Below are positions 27,201 through 34,381 of a stretch of 59,719 nt of DNA, piece after piece. Position numbers and translations under genes: made by a program. The stretch covers positions 1 to 59,719 of the forward strand of contig JAJYAG010000020.1 in the NCBI GenBank assembly GCA_021779665.1, given 5' to 3'. Positions within the stretch are counted from its first letter, which is position 1, and each line of letters starts with the position of its first letter. A model generated the notes under the pieces. That model did not search any database, had not been told where the DNA came from, and worked only from the letters and a program-made list of their open reading frames with translations. This DNA is from Bacteroidota bacterium (GTDB taxonomy: Bacteria; Bacteroidota; Bacteroidia; Bacteroidales; JAAUTT01).

Positions 27201-27639
27201 TGGCCAGATTGAGCGCATGGGCAATGATAATCTTAAACTTTTGGTTGACGGAGTTGAAGTTCTGATTTCGCTGGAAGATGTGGAAATTACATCGGAAGAC
27301 ATACCGGGATGGCTGGTAGCAAGCGACGGTAAGCTCACTGTAGCTTTGGATATAACCTTAACCGAAGATTTGATCCAGGAAGGATTGGCCCGTGAATTTA
27401 TCAACCGTATTCAGAACCTCCGCAAGGACAGCGGGTTTGATGTAACGGATAAAATTTCAATTAAAATACTAAAACAAGAGGCCATTATTCCGGCATTGGA
27501 TAAATATAAGTCTTATATTGCTACCCAAACGCTGGCAACCGGGATTGAGCTGGTGGACAGAATGGATGAACCTGATTCGGTTGAAATTGAACTGGACGAT
27601 AATATTAAAACGTTTTTAAAGTTATTTAGGATAAAATAA
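24223..27639 (+). CDS. ileS: Isoleucyl-tRNA synthetase
   Basis: This class I synthetase charges tRNA-Ile and edits valine in a CP1 domain. The 1138-aa length, the HIGH-like motif GIHH (57-60, after GPPSANGIP), the KMSKR form of the KMSKS loop (680-684) and the lack of a C-terminal zinc finger fit the longer, eukaryote-like IleRS type and not the E. coli type; I recall this type in Bacteroidota. Type 2 enzymes tend to resist mupirocin, but that cannot be concluded here. AWTTTPWTLPSNTALAV and the editing-site region are intact. The dksA-like gene follows 50 bp downstream. Confidence 0.96.
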   Translation: MSNRFPEYKKFDLSQVNKEILALWNKNGTFKKTLELRKGHPTFVFYEGPPSANGIPGIHHVMARTIKDIFCRFKTMKGFYVERKAGWDTHGLPVELGVEKALGITKEDIGKKISIAEYNNACRKDVMKYTDLWEELTEKMGYWVDMEHPYITYDNRYIETLWWLLKKLYEKGLLYKGYTIQPYSPAAGTGLSTHELNQPGCYRDVKDTTMVAMFNIVKNAKSEFLFENTDTPVSFLAWTTTPWTLPSNTALAVGKDITYVKVLTFNPYSGVPCTVILAKDLLNNHFNPKHAGLAFEDYQVGHKEIPFKVIGEYKGAQFNEIRYEQLIPFHQPATGDAFRVVLGDFVTTEDGTGIVHIAPSFGADDFKVARENGIGALTLVDKQGKFVEGMGPFSGRYVKNSYDASLTDDDATVDVDIAVMLKKENKAFKIEKHVHTYPHCWRTDKPVLYYPLDSWFIKTTALKERMMELNDTINWKPASTGTGRFGKWLENLQDWNLSRSRYWGTPLPIWRTEDGSEEICIGSVSELKAEIEKAVKAGMMISNPLEKFSEGDNSETNYNLFDLHRPFVDEIFLVSPSGKKMTRETDLIDVWFDSGAMPYAQYHYPFQSHENYPYKLDSGKITPIEKTDRGVYPADFIAEGVDQTRGWFFTLHAIAVMLFDSVAFKNIVSNGLVLDKNGNKMSKRLGNAVDPFETIEKYGSDPLRWYMITNAQPWDNLKFDMGGIDEVNRKFFGTLYNTYSFFALYSNVDKFINDKPEVPVKDRPEIDRWIISLLNSLIKEVEECYETYEPTRAGRAIADFVTENLSNWYVRLNRKRYWGGEMDSDKLAAYQTLYTCLATVAKLAAPIAPFYADKLYMDLNSTSGRENSESVHLSDFPKYDSSLVDKDLEERMDLAQRISSLVLGLRRKVNIKVRQPLQKIMIPLLDMSLGAKIDEVKKLILTEVNVKELKYVDETDGILVKKIKPNFKTLGPKYGKQMKGISAAFAQFDQAKIGQIERMGNDNLKLLVDGVEVLISLEDVEITSEDIPGWLVASDGKLTVALDITLTEDLIQEGLAREFINRIQNLRKDSGFDVTDKISIKILKQEAIIPALDKYKSYIATQTLATGIELVDRMDEPDSVEIELDDNIKTFLKLFRIK

Positions 27640-27689
27640 TACTAATATTAAAGATTAAAATTTTACTATCTTTAAACAAAATTTGAGTT

Positions 27690-28067
27690 ATGGCAGAAAA
27701 GAACCGATATTCAGATGCTGAGCTTGAAGAATTTAAGAATATAATTCTTGAAAAGCTAGAGAAGGCAAAACAGGACTACGAACTACTTAAGAGTGCCATT
27801 ACTCACAGTGAGAGTAACGACACCGAAGACACATCTCCCACATTTAAGGTGTTGGAAGAAGGTGCCGCTACCTTGTCAAAGGAAGAGGCCGGTAAACTGG
27901 CCCAACGTCAGCTTAAGTTTATTCAGCATTTACAGGCTGCGATGATCCGTATCGAAAACAAAACCTACGGAATATGCAGGGAAACAGGCAAACTTATACC
28001 TAAAGAAAGGTTAAGGGCAGTACCTCATGCTACACTTAGCATAGATGTAAAACAGAATCAAAGGTAA
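27690..28067 (+). CDS. DksA/TraR-family protein with degenerate zinc finger
   Basis: At 125 aa, an N-terminal helical hairpin (about 8-85), which in DksA enters the RNA polymerase secondary channel, is followed by the zinc-finger region YGICRETGKLIPKERLRAVP. Only the first of the four zinc cysteines remains (C96); the other positions are Thr, Ser and Val, so zinc is probably not bound. This form is what I recall from Bacteroidota. The acidic hairpin tip has ESNDTEDTSP in place of the classical DxxDxA. A role in transcription and stringent control is inferred from the family. It lies between ileS and a terminator. Confidence 0.88.
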   Translation: MAEKNRYSDAELEEFKNIILEKLEKAKQDYELLKSAITHSESNDTEDTSPTFKVLEEGAATLSKEEAGKLAQRQLKFIQHLQAAMIRIENKTYGICRETGKLIPKERLRAVPHATLSIDVKQNQR

Positions 28068-28088
28068 GTTAACATATATTAACCTTTT

Positions 28089-28128
28089 AAAAAAATGATT
28101 GGAACCATGGGTCTCAATCATTTTTTTT
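28089..28128 (+). terminator. Rho-independent terminator after the dksA-like gene
   Basis: The 13-bp stem AAAAAAATGATTG / CAATCATTTTTTT with a 13-nt loop is followed by more T. It separates the ileS/dksA-like unit from lspA. Confidence 0.8.
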
Positions 28129-28187
28129 ATTTTTGGGCTGTTTTTCAGAAAAGTTAGAAATGCACATAATATCAATTTTATAAAAAA

Positions 28188-28889
28188 ATGAAACTTACAC
28201 CCGGCAAAAAAGCAGCATTGCTTGTTATATTAGTGTTATTGGTAGACCAGGCAATAAAGATTTGGATTAAAACCCATATGGCTTTGGGTGAAAGTTTTCA
28301 GGTATTTGGAAGTAAATTTCTGATTCACTTCACCGAAAATCCGGGAATGGCATTCGGAATGCAATTTGGTGGCGAAACAGGAAAGCTTGTTTTAAGCATA
28401 TTTCGCATCATCGCTGTAATTGGCATTTGCTGGTACCTTGCTCATCTTATCAAAACAAAGGTTAAAACAGGTTTAATATTATGTTTTGCCTTGATTTTAG
28501 CAGGAGCAATAGGGAATATTCTCGACAGTGCTTTCTATGGGTTAATTTTCGACAAGGGAATGGTTTATAATCCGGAAATTCAGGATTGGGAGCGCTACTA
28601 CGGTATCGCGCAATTTGGTCAGCCCGGGTATGCCGGTTTCCTGAAGGGATGCGTTGTAGATATGCTTTATTTCCCATTGTTTGAAGGTCACTATCCAAGC
28701 TGGGTTCCTTTTTGGGGAGGCAGGGAATTTATGTTCTTCCGTCCGGTTTTCAATATTGCCGATTCATCAATAACAGTTGGAGTATTCCTGATTTTGATTT
28801 TCCAGAAGAGATTTTTCAAAACTGAGAAATCCGATTCTGAGATTGAAGAACAACAGGAAACCTCATCGGAAACAGTTAGCGCGCAATAA
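28188..28889 (+). CDS. lspA: Lipoprotein signal peptidase (signal peptidase II)
   Basis: LspA is the inner-membrane aspartyl protease that cleaves prolipoproteins. The conserved motifs are in order: D20 in the first helix, FTENPGMAFG (48-57), GNILD with catalytic D113, VVDML (156-160), and FNIAD with catalytic D192. At 233 aa it is well above the usual ~165. The extra length lies between GNILD and VVDML (about 119-153), between VVDML and FNIAD (161-186), and in an acidic C-terminal tail. The two catalytic aspartates are 79 residues apart here against about 19 in E. coli. The epimerase gene follows after 9 bp. Confidence 0.93.
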   Translation: MKLTPGKKAALLVILVLLVDQAIKIWIKTHMALGESFQVFGSKFLIHFTENPGMAFGMQFGGETGKLVLSIFRIIAVIGICWYLAHLIKTKVKTGLILCFALILAGAIGNILDSAFYGLIFDKGMVYNPEIQDWERYYGIAQFGQPGYAGFLKGCVVDMLYFPLFEGHYPSWVPFWGGREFMFFRPVFNIADSSITVGVFLILIFQKRFFKTEKSDSEIEEQQETSSETVSAQ

Positions 28890-28898
28890 AAAATTATA

Positions 28899-29924
28899 AT
28901 GAATCTGGTTATTGGAGGAACAGGGTTAGTTGGATCGCATCTGATACTTGAATTGCTTTCCCGTGAGGAAAAAGTCAAAGTATTCGTACGCCCGGGCAGT
29001 TCCAAAAATCAAATTCTGCAAACTTTCAGGTATTATAACAACGAAGCTCAGATCTTATTTGATAAGCTCGAATGGGTTGAGGGTAATATCATGGATTATT
29101 CTTCCATTGTAAATGCTCTTGAAGGCATCTCTCGGGTATATCATTGTGCTGCTATGGTTTCGTTTTCTCCCGGGGATAAGGATCTTTTGCTCCGGAATAA
29201 TGTTGATGGAACTGCCAATGTGGTTAATGCCTGTCTTAAAAAGAAAGAAGTAAAACTTTGCTTTGTAAGTTCCATTGCCGCATTAGGACATTCCGAAGAT
29301 TCGGAGGAAGTAACAGAAGCTCATAGCTGGAAACCTACCATAAAGCGTTCAATTTATTCGGTAAGCAAGTTCAAATCGGAAATGGAGATTTGGCGGGGAA
29401 TTGAAGAAGGACTTGAAGCTGTTATTATCAATCCGTCAGTTATAATTGGTCCCGGAAACTGGAAAAACAGCAGCTCTGCTTTTTTCCCATTGGTATACAA
29501 AGGGTTGAAATTTTATACGCATGGTGTTACAGGTTTTGTTGATGTTCGTGATGTTGCTGAAATAATGATTCAACTGATGAATTCAGGGGTTAAAAATGAC
29601 AGATTTATTGTTTCGGCAAAAAATGCTTCATTTAAAGAACTATTTCATCTTATCGCCAAAGCATTGAATGTGTCTCCTCCAAAATATGAAGCTACACCTT
29701 TGCTGTTAAATATAGCTTCCAGGCTGGATGGAATAAAAAGCGCCATAACCTCATCGCAGCGAAAAATTTCCGACGATACAATTTCGGCCGCAACTTCACA
29801 GAATGCATATAGCAACAGGAAAATAAGAGAGTTATTGGGCTTCGAATTCAGGAATATGGAACAGACTATAAACGATTGTGCCGGATTTTACCTAGGGCAA
29901 ATGTGGAATAAAGGGAAATCTTAA
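28899..29924 (+). CDS. NAD-dependent epimerase/dehydratase (extended SDR)
   Basis: This 341-aa extended short-chain dehydrogenase/reductase has the Rossmann motif GGTGLVG at 6-12, the SSIAALG strand with a catalytic Ser, and the YSVSK catalytic Tyr-Lys pair near residue 148. The core resembles dihydroflavonol-4-reductase-like and hopanoid-associated sugar epimerase families that act on nucleotide sugars, steroids or other small molecules; the substrate cannot be told. It is 9 bp downstream of lspA and probably shares its transcript. A perfect 17-bp-stem terminator follows. Confidence 0.9.
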   Translation: MNLVIGGTGLVGSHLILELLSREEKVKVFVRPGSSKNQILQTFRYYNNEAQILFDKLEWVEGNIMDYSSIVNALEGISRVYHCAAMVSFSPGDKDLLLRNNVDGTANVVNACLKKKEVKLCFVSSIAALGHSEDSEEVTEAHSWKPTIKRSIYSVSKFKSEMEIWRGIEEGLEAVIINPSVIIGPGNWKNSSSAFFPLVYKGLKFYTHGVTGFVDVRDVAEIMIQLMNSGVKNDRFIVSAKNASFKELFHLIAKALNVSPPKYEATPLLLNIASRLDGIKSAITSSQRKISDDTISAATSQNAYSNRKIRELLGFEFRNMEQTINDCAGFYLGQMWNKGKS

Positions 29925-29937
29925 AAACAAAAGCATA

Positions 29938-29975
29938 TAAATGAAAAAAGCTCCAACAGGAGCTTTTTTCATTTA
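29938..29975. terminator. Bidirectional terminator between the epimerase and TPR genes
   Basis: A perfect 17-bp stem, TAAATGAAAAAAGCTCC / GGAGCTTTTTTCATTTA, closes an AACA loop. Its A and T runs let it serve both convergent genes. Confidence 0.9.
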
Positions 29976-29991
29976 TAGTTTTAAAATTATT

Positions 29992-30966
29992 TTATTTTGC
30001 CGGAGCAGCACCAGGGCATTTTAAATTTGTTTGTTGTCCTTTGGCGGCTGTCACAAACGGACCATACTGAGCATTCTTGAAATTTGCGCAAGCGCTGTCT
30101 TTATCGCCTTTACCAACCTGAGCAACTGCAAGCTCATAATAGAATTTAGCTTTAGCTTCGGGAGTTCCTGTTTCCAGATCTAAACCTTTCTGAGCAAGAT
30201 CGGCAGCTTCGTTGAAATTCTTTTTTTCATTATTAGCTTTTGCTAACTGATAATATACGTCTTTGTCTTCTCCGTATTTTGTAGCTAAATTAAGAGAAGC
30301 AATCGCATCATCGTACTTTTTAGCGGTATTTGCTTTGGAACCGGCAAGTTTATAAAAATCAAGGGCCAGCTTTTTAGCGTTGGGAACTGTAGGATCGTTA
30401 CCTGCTTTTTCAATAAACTGATCTATTGTTTGACCAAACAGTTCAGCGTTATTGATTTTACTATAAACCTGAGCTTTTGGCAGCAAAGCTTTATAATAGT
30501 CAGGACTAACAAGCATAGCACTGTCGAATGCAGCTATTGCTTTGTCGTTTTCGTTAGCTTTGAAATAATTAGAACCTTGCAACATGTAAAGCTGAGTAAG
30601 CAAAGTTGTAGCCCTATCCTTGGTTTTATCGTTTTTATATTTGTCGGAGGCGGCTATTGTAGCTTTTGAATCTTTAATAGCAGCTGGTATATTCTTGGCT
30701 GTATAGGATTTATATGCTTGCTGGTAATACAGATCGGGAACAACGGCCATTGCTTTTTCTTTTAAATCGGCAGCTGAATCACCAAGTTGTTCACTTATCT
30801 GTATACTTTTTTCAAAAGATCCTATTGCGCCCTGAACATCGGTTTTCATCAAATTGACACCCTGATTGTAAGCTTCAATGGCTTCATTTTTGGTTTGAGC
30901 TTGTACGTGGAAAGTAAATAAAGCTCCTAAAGTTAAAGATACCGCTAGTTTTTTAAATGTAGTCAT
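29992..30966 (-). CDS. Periplasmic TPR-repeat protein
   Basis: The 324-aa protein has a signal peptide (MTTFKKLAVSLTLGALFTFHVQAQ) and about six tetratricopeptide-like helical repeats (for example EAIEAYNQGVNLMKTDVQGA, YFKANENDKAIAAFDSAMLV, FYKLAGSKANTAKKYDDAIA). It ends in a segment with two cysteines (SACANF and NLKCPGAAPAK) that could form a disulphide. TPRs act as protein scaffolds; no partner is evident. A candidate TATATTTG -7 box lies on the minus strand at 31018-31025, without a clear -33 element. It is Lys/Ala-rich and probably soluble in the periplasm. Confidence 0.85.
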   Translation of the reverse strand: MTTFKKLAVSLTLGALFTFHVQAQTKNEAIEAYNQGVNLMKTDVQGAIGSFEKSIQISEQLGDSAADLKEKAMAVVPDLYYQQAYKSYTAKNIPAAIKDSKATIAASDKYKNDKTKDRATTLLTQLYMLQGSNYFKANENDKAIAAFDSAMLVSPDYYKALLPKAQVYSKINNAELFGQTIDQFIEKAGNDPTVPNAKKLALDFYKLAGSKANTAKKYDDAIASLNLATKYGEDKDVYYQLAKANNEKKNFNEAADLAQKGLDLETGTPEAKAKFYYELAVAQVGKGDKDSACANFKNAQYGPFVTAAKGQQTNLKCPGAAPAK

Positions 30967-31064
30967 ACTTGTTTCTTTTAAAATAAAAACTCAAAATAGT
31001 TTGGTTCTCTTAAATAACAAATATATAAATATAAATGTTTGAGCATAATTTCTAGAGAAAATAA

Positions 31065-31107
31065 ACGTGGCTTTTCATCAAATCTTAATAATGATGAAAA
31101 GCCACGT
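31065..31107 (-). terminator. Terminator of the small secreted protein gene
   Basis: A perfect 16-bp stem, ACGTGGCTTTTCATCA / TGATGAAAAGCCACGT, closes an 11-nt loop, with a T-rich stretch after it in the leftward direction. It lies 30 bp after the stop of the gene at 31137-31508. Confidence 0.75.
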
Positions 31108-31136
31108 GAGTGTATATTTTAAAAGAAAAGGGCGAT

Positions 31137-31508
31137 TTACTTTTTTGCTAGGTCTTTGTTTGATACTCTTGAATGTTTTATGGGAGCAAATTGCTGCTTT
31201 GACAACCAGATTTTTGTTTCCATCACCGCTCCATTAAGATCCTTTAACTGAACTTCTCCCCAGTCGGTGAGTTTAGCAACTGTTTCGTTATTGCTGCTTT
31301 TCTTTACAAATACTTCAAGATCAGTGATAACTTCAGTTGTTATTTTATCCACTTTTTTACACGAATCGTCGAAGAAATTGGTGATCTCTTCTAATTGAGA
31401 ACCTACGCTTGAGTAGTTGACTGATTTTTGGCCAAATCCTGTTCCCCAAACAAATAAGAAAGCAACTAATAGAGGGACTCTGATAATTTTTGAAATTGAG
31501 GTTTTCAT
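31137..31508 (-). CDS. Small secreted protein of unknown function
   Basis: This 123-aa protein has an N-terminal signal peptide (about 1-26, ending GTGFGQ) and a mature part of about 97 residues that is mostly helical by composition, with one cysteine (DDSCKKVDK) and a basic C-terminus. I recognise no family. It has its own strong terminator and an upstream gap of about 240 bp, and its codon use looks like that of the neighbours, so I take it as real. A periplasmic or secreted location is inferred from the signal peptide. Confidence 0.65.
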   Translation of the reverse strand: MKTSISKIIRVPLLVAFLFVWGTGFGQKSVNYSSVGSQLEEITNFFDDSCKKVDKITTEVITDLEVFVKKSSNNETVAKLTDWGEVQLKDLNGAVMETKIWLSKQQFAPIKHSRVSNKDLAKK

Positions 31509-31680
31509 TTGTGTATTTTTTGTTTTTAGAGGTCTAATGAATGCTCCATTTCTGTAATTTATAAAAAATCATTCACGTTTTAAAATTATCATTTTCTGTG
31601 CCAAGATGTATAAGTATTTATAATTCAATGTGAAACATTAAAAACTGAATGTTAAGAATGCATCGCAATAGGACACCTTG

Positions 31681-31696
31681 TGTTCGTTTCCGAACA
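31681..31696. promoter_or_regulatory. Palindrome TGTTCG-N4-CGAACA upstream of gldA
   Basis: Two 6-bp arms, TGTTCG and CGAACA, flank TTTC, about 28 bp before the candidate -7 box of gldA. That places the element just upstream of, or over, the -33 region, where a regulator could act. Its right half belongs to an 18-nt sequence that recurs in the ileS leader. Confidence 0.35.
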
Positions 31697-31723
31697 TTTT
31701 TAAGGTGATGAAAAAATTTTCGT

Positions 31724-31731
31724 TACTTTTG
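31724..31731 (+). promoter_or_regulatory. Candidate -7 box of gldA
   Basis: TACTTTTG fits TAnnTTTG and lies 20 bp before the start codon at 31752. No exact TTTG at the -33 position was found, only the T-rich run near 31697-31702. Confidence 0.4.
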
Positions 31732-31751
31732 ATAACCCAAAAACTATCAGG

Positions 31752-32663
31752 ATGTCGATTATTGTTGAGAAAGTAAGTAAAACATACGGAAAGCAGTTTG
31801 CGCTCCGGGATGTTTCGTTCAGCATAGAACCCAATGAAATTGTTGGCTTTATTGGTCCAAACGGGGCCGGTAAATCTACAATGATGAAAATTATTTGCGG
31901 ATATCTGCCCCCTTCAGAAGGCACTGTTAAAGTTAATGGCATTGATGTTAGCGAAGCGCCTTTAAAAGTCCGCGAAACAATAGGGTATTTACCTGAGAAC
32001 AATCCCTTGTATCACGAAATGTATGTGCGCGAATATCTGGAATTTGTTTCCGGAATGCTGAAGATTCCCAACAGAGAAACCAGAATTACTGAAATAATTA
32101 AGCAAACGGGACTTGAAGCCGAGAAACACAAGAAAATTGCTGCACTTTCGAAAGGATACAAGCAAAGAGTGGGTATTGCACAGGCACTTATTCACAATCC
32201 ATCAGTTGTTATACTCGATGAACCAACAACAGGACTCGATCCAAACCAGATTCTTGAAATACGTAATTTGATTTCCGAAACCGGTAAAGGGAAAACCATC
32301 ATGCTTTCCACTCATATTATGCAGGAGGTGGAAGCTATTTGCAGCAGAATAATTGTAATAAATAAAGGAGAAATAGTTGCGAACGATAAAGCTGGAAATC
32401 TGAAAGTTCAGACGCAGGGCAGTTTTGTTACTATTTCGGTTGAATTTAATGCGCAGGTGGATATAGAAAAACTCAACAAGATAAAAGGGGTTGTGAAGGC
32501 TGTTAATGTTAAAGGCAGCAATTATCTTTTGCAAAGCAATGTTGATAACGATATCCGTCCGGATGTATTCCAGTTCGCTGTAGAGAGTAACCTTACTGTT
32601 CTTGCTTTACAAAAGATGGAACAAAGTCTGGAAGAAGTCTTCCGGGAACTTACGAAGAAATAA
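31752..32663 (+). CDS. gldA: GldA-type ABC transporter ATP-binding protein
   Basis: At 303 aa, Walker A is GPNGAGKST (35-43), the signature region is LSKGYKQRVGIAQAL, and Walker B is VVILDEPTTGLDP. The region after residue 215 is the extra C-terminal domain seen in GldA-like ATPases. In flavobacteria GldA with GldF and GldG forms an ABC transporter linked to gliding motility; related proteins occur in many non-gliding Bacteroidota. The permease genes gldF/gldG are not adjacent, so the symbol rests on similarity alone and a general ABC-2 role is possible. The gene has its own promoter region and converges on cysS. Confidence 0.75.
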   Translation: MSIIVEKVSKTYGKQFALRDVSFSIEPNEIVGFIGPNGAGKSTMMKIICGYLPPSEGTVKVNGIDVSEAPLKVRETIGYLPENNPLYHEMYVREYLEFVSGMLKIPNRETRITEIIKQTGLEAEKHKKIAALSKGYKQRVGIAQALIHNPSVVILDEPTTGLDPNQILEIRNLISETGKGKTIMLSTHIMQEVEAICSRIIVINKGEIVANDKAGNLKVQTQGSFVTISVEFNAQVDIEKLNKIKGVVKAVNVKGSNYLLQSNVDNDIRPDVFQFAVESNLTVLALQKMEQSLEEVFRELTKK

Positions 32664-32715
32664 TTTTCTTGTACAGTATTCTCTTCCGACTCACTACCTG
32701 ATATTTCCGGCTATA

Positions 32716-34185
32716 TTACTTCCTGCTCCAGTCAAAGCCGTCCTTCCGGTCTTTTACTTCAATGCCTAAATTGGTGAGCTCATTGCGTATTTTGTCCGAA
32801 GCTGCAAAATCTTTCCGCGCTTTTGCATCCATGCGCATTTCCAGGATCATGTTCACCAATCCTTCAATAAGTCCGGAATCTCCAGCCGCAGCAGTTTCAT
32901 CTTTCAACCCTAAAACCTTGTCTACAAATGTACTGAAGATCTCTTTCATCAGCTCAAGATCTTCTGCATGAATAGTTTCATGTCCATCCTTAACGGCATT
33001 GATGTATCGAACGCCATCAAAGAGGTGAGCAATAAGAATGGGGCTGTTGAGGTCGTCGTTCATGGCTGCATAGCACTTTTGTCTCAATTCGGCCACGTAA
33101 TCCGACTTTTCTCCCGATGTTTTTAATGTTGGCAATGCTTTTACAGCAGCAAACAAGCGTTGAAGTCCTTTTTCGGAAGCCTGCAGCGCTTCGTTGGAAA
33201 AGTCGAGGGTGCTGCGGTAGTGAGCCTGAAGGATGAAAAACCTCACTGTCATTGGGCTGTAAGCTTTCTCGAGTGCTTTGTGATTGCCGGAGAACAATTC
33301 TTCCAAAGTTATATAGTTACCGAGCGATTTACCCATTTTTTGCCCGTTAATGGTAATCATATTATTATGAATCCAGTAACGAACGGCATCTTTTCCGCTT
33401 GAAGCAACTGTTTGAGCTATTTCACACTCATGATGCGGAAAAAGTAAATCCATACCGCCTCCGTGAATATCAAACTCTTCGCCCAGATATTTGGCACTCA
33501 TAGCAGAGCATTCGAGGTGCCATCCCGGATAACCGTCGCTCCAGGGCGAAGGCCAGCGCATTAAATGTTCGGGAGTTGCTTTTTTCCAAAGGGCAAAGTC
33601 GAAACTGGAATGTTTTTCCGACTGTCCGTCCAATTCACGTGTGAAGCTCAAAAGATCGTCCAATACACGTCCTGAGAGCTTTCCATAGGCATGCTGCTGA
33701 TTATATTTCTGAACGTCGAAATAAACTGAACCGTTACTTTCGTAAGCGAATCCGGCTTTTAGTATTTTTTCAATTAAAGAAATCTGCTCAATAATATGTC
33801 CGGAGGCCTGGGGTTCGATACTTGGAGGAAGAACTCCCAACAGATTAGTAAATTGATGATAGCGATTTATATAATACTGAACAACTTCCATCGGTTCAAT
33901 TTCCTCTACACGGGCTTTTTTGGCAATCTTGTCTTCGCCTTCGTCGGCATCGTTTTCCAGGTGGCCAACGTCGGTTATATTGCGAACATACCTTACTTTA
34001 TAATCCAGCGCCTGAAGATACCTGAATACCAAATCAAAAGTTATCGCCGAACGTGCATGTCCCAGATGCGGGTCCCCGTAAACAGTTGGTCCGCAAACAT
34101 ACATTCCTACTGCAGGCGAATGAAGAGGAATAAATTGTTCCTTCTTTCTCGAAAGAGAATTATAGACAAAAAGCTGATGCTCCAT
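32716..34185 (-). CDS. cysS: Cysteinyl-tRNA synthetase
   Basis: This class I synthetase charges tRNA-Cys. The 489-aa protein shows C31 in [13 protein letters not shown], where HLGH (40-43) is the HIGH motif, the zinc ligands C31, the Cys in HLECSAM and the HHECE motif, and KMGKS for KMSKS ([10 protein letters not shown]). The length is normal. It is a single leftward gene; about 200 bp with a heptad-like repeat separate it from the divergent anSME-like gene. Confidence 0.97.
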   Translation of the reverse strand: MEHQLFVYNSLSRKKEQFIPLHSPAVGMYVCGPTVYGDPHLGHARSAITFDLVFRYLQALDYKVRYVRNITDVGHLENDADEGEDKIAKKARVEEIEPMEVVQYYINRYHQFTNLLGVLPPSIEPQASGHIIEQISLIEKILKAGFAYESNGSVYFDVQKYNQQHAYGKLSGRVLDDLLSFTRELDGQSEKHSSFDFALWKKATPEHLMRWPSPWSDGYPGWHLECSAMSAKYLGEEFDIHGGGMDLLFPHHECEIAQTVASSGKDAVRYWIHNNMITINGQKMGKSLGNYITLEELFSGNHKALEKAYSPMTVRFFILQAHYRSTLDFSNEALQASEKGLQRLFAAVKALPTLKTSGEKSDYVAELRQKCYAAMNDDLNSPILIAHLFDGVRYINAVKDGHETIHAEDLELMKEIFSTFVDKVLGLKDETAAAGDSGLIEGLVNMILEMRMDAKARKDFAASDKIRNELTNLGIEVKDRKDGFDWSRK

Positions 34186-34237
34186 TAAATAATTAAAATA
34201 AATCGCAAACCTACATGAAATTTAGGTAACGAGCAAG

Positions 34238-34272
34238 AAAGTCGTAAGTTGGTAGAAGAAAGTCGTAAGAAA
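34238..34272. repeat. Degenerate heptad repeat in the cysS/anSME-like intergenic region
   Basis: AAAGTCGTAAG occurs twice, at 34238-34248 and 34259-34269, exactly 21 bp (three heptads) apart, with degenerate AG-rich heptads between. A related sequence, GGTTGGTAGTCGTAAG, is in the ileS leader at 24094-24109. Confidence 0.5.
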
Positions 34273-34381
34273 ACAGGAAAAATTATTTTATTGTATCTCA
34301 GTTAAAGAGGAATAAAAATTCAGTGTTTTTGTATGAAACAGAAATAAATTTTAGTTAAATAGCGACCAATTAATAAGTGAG

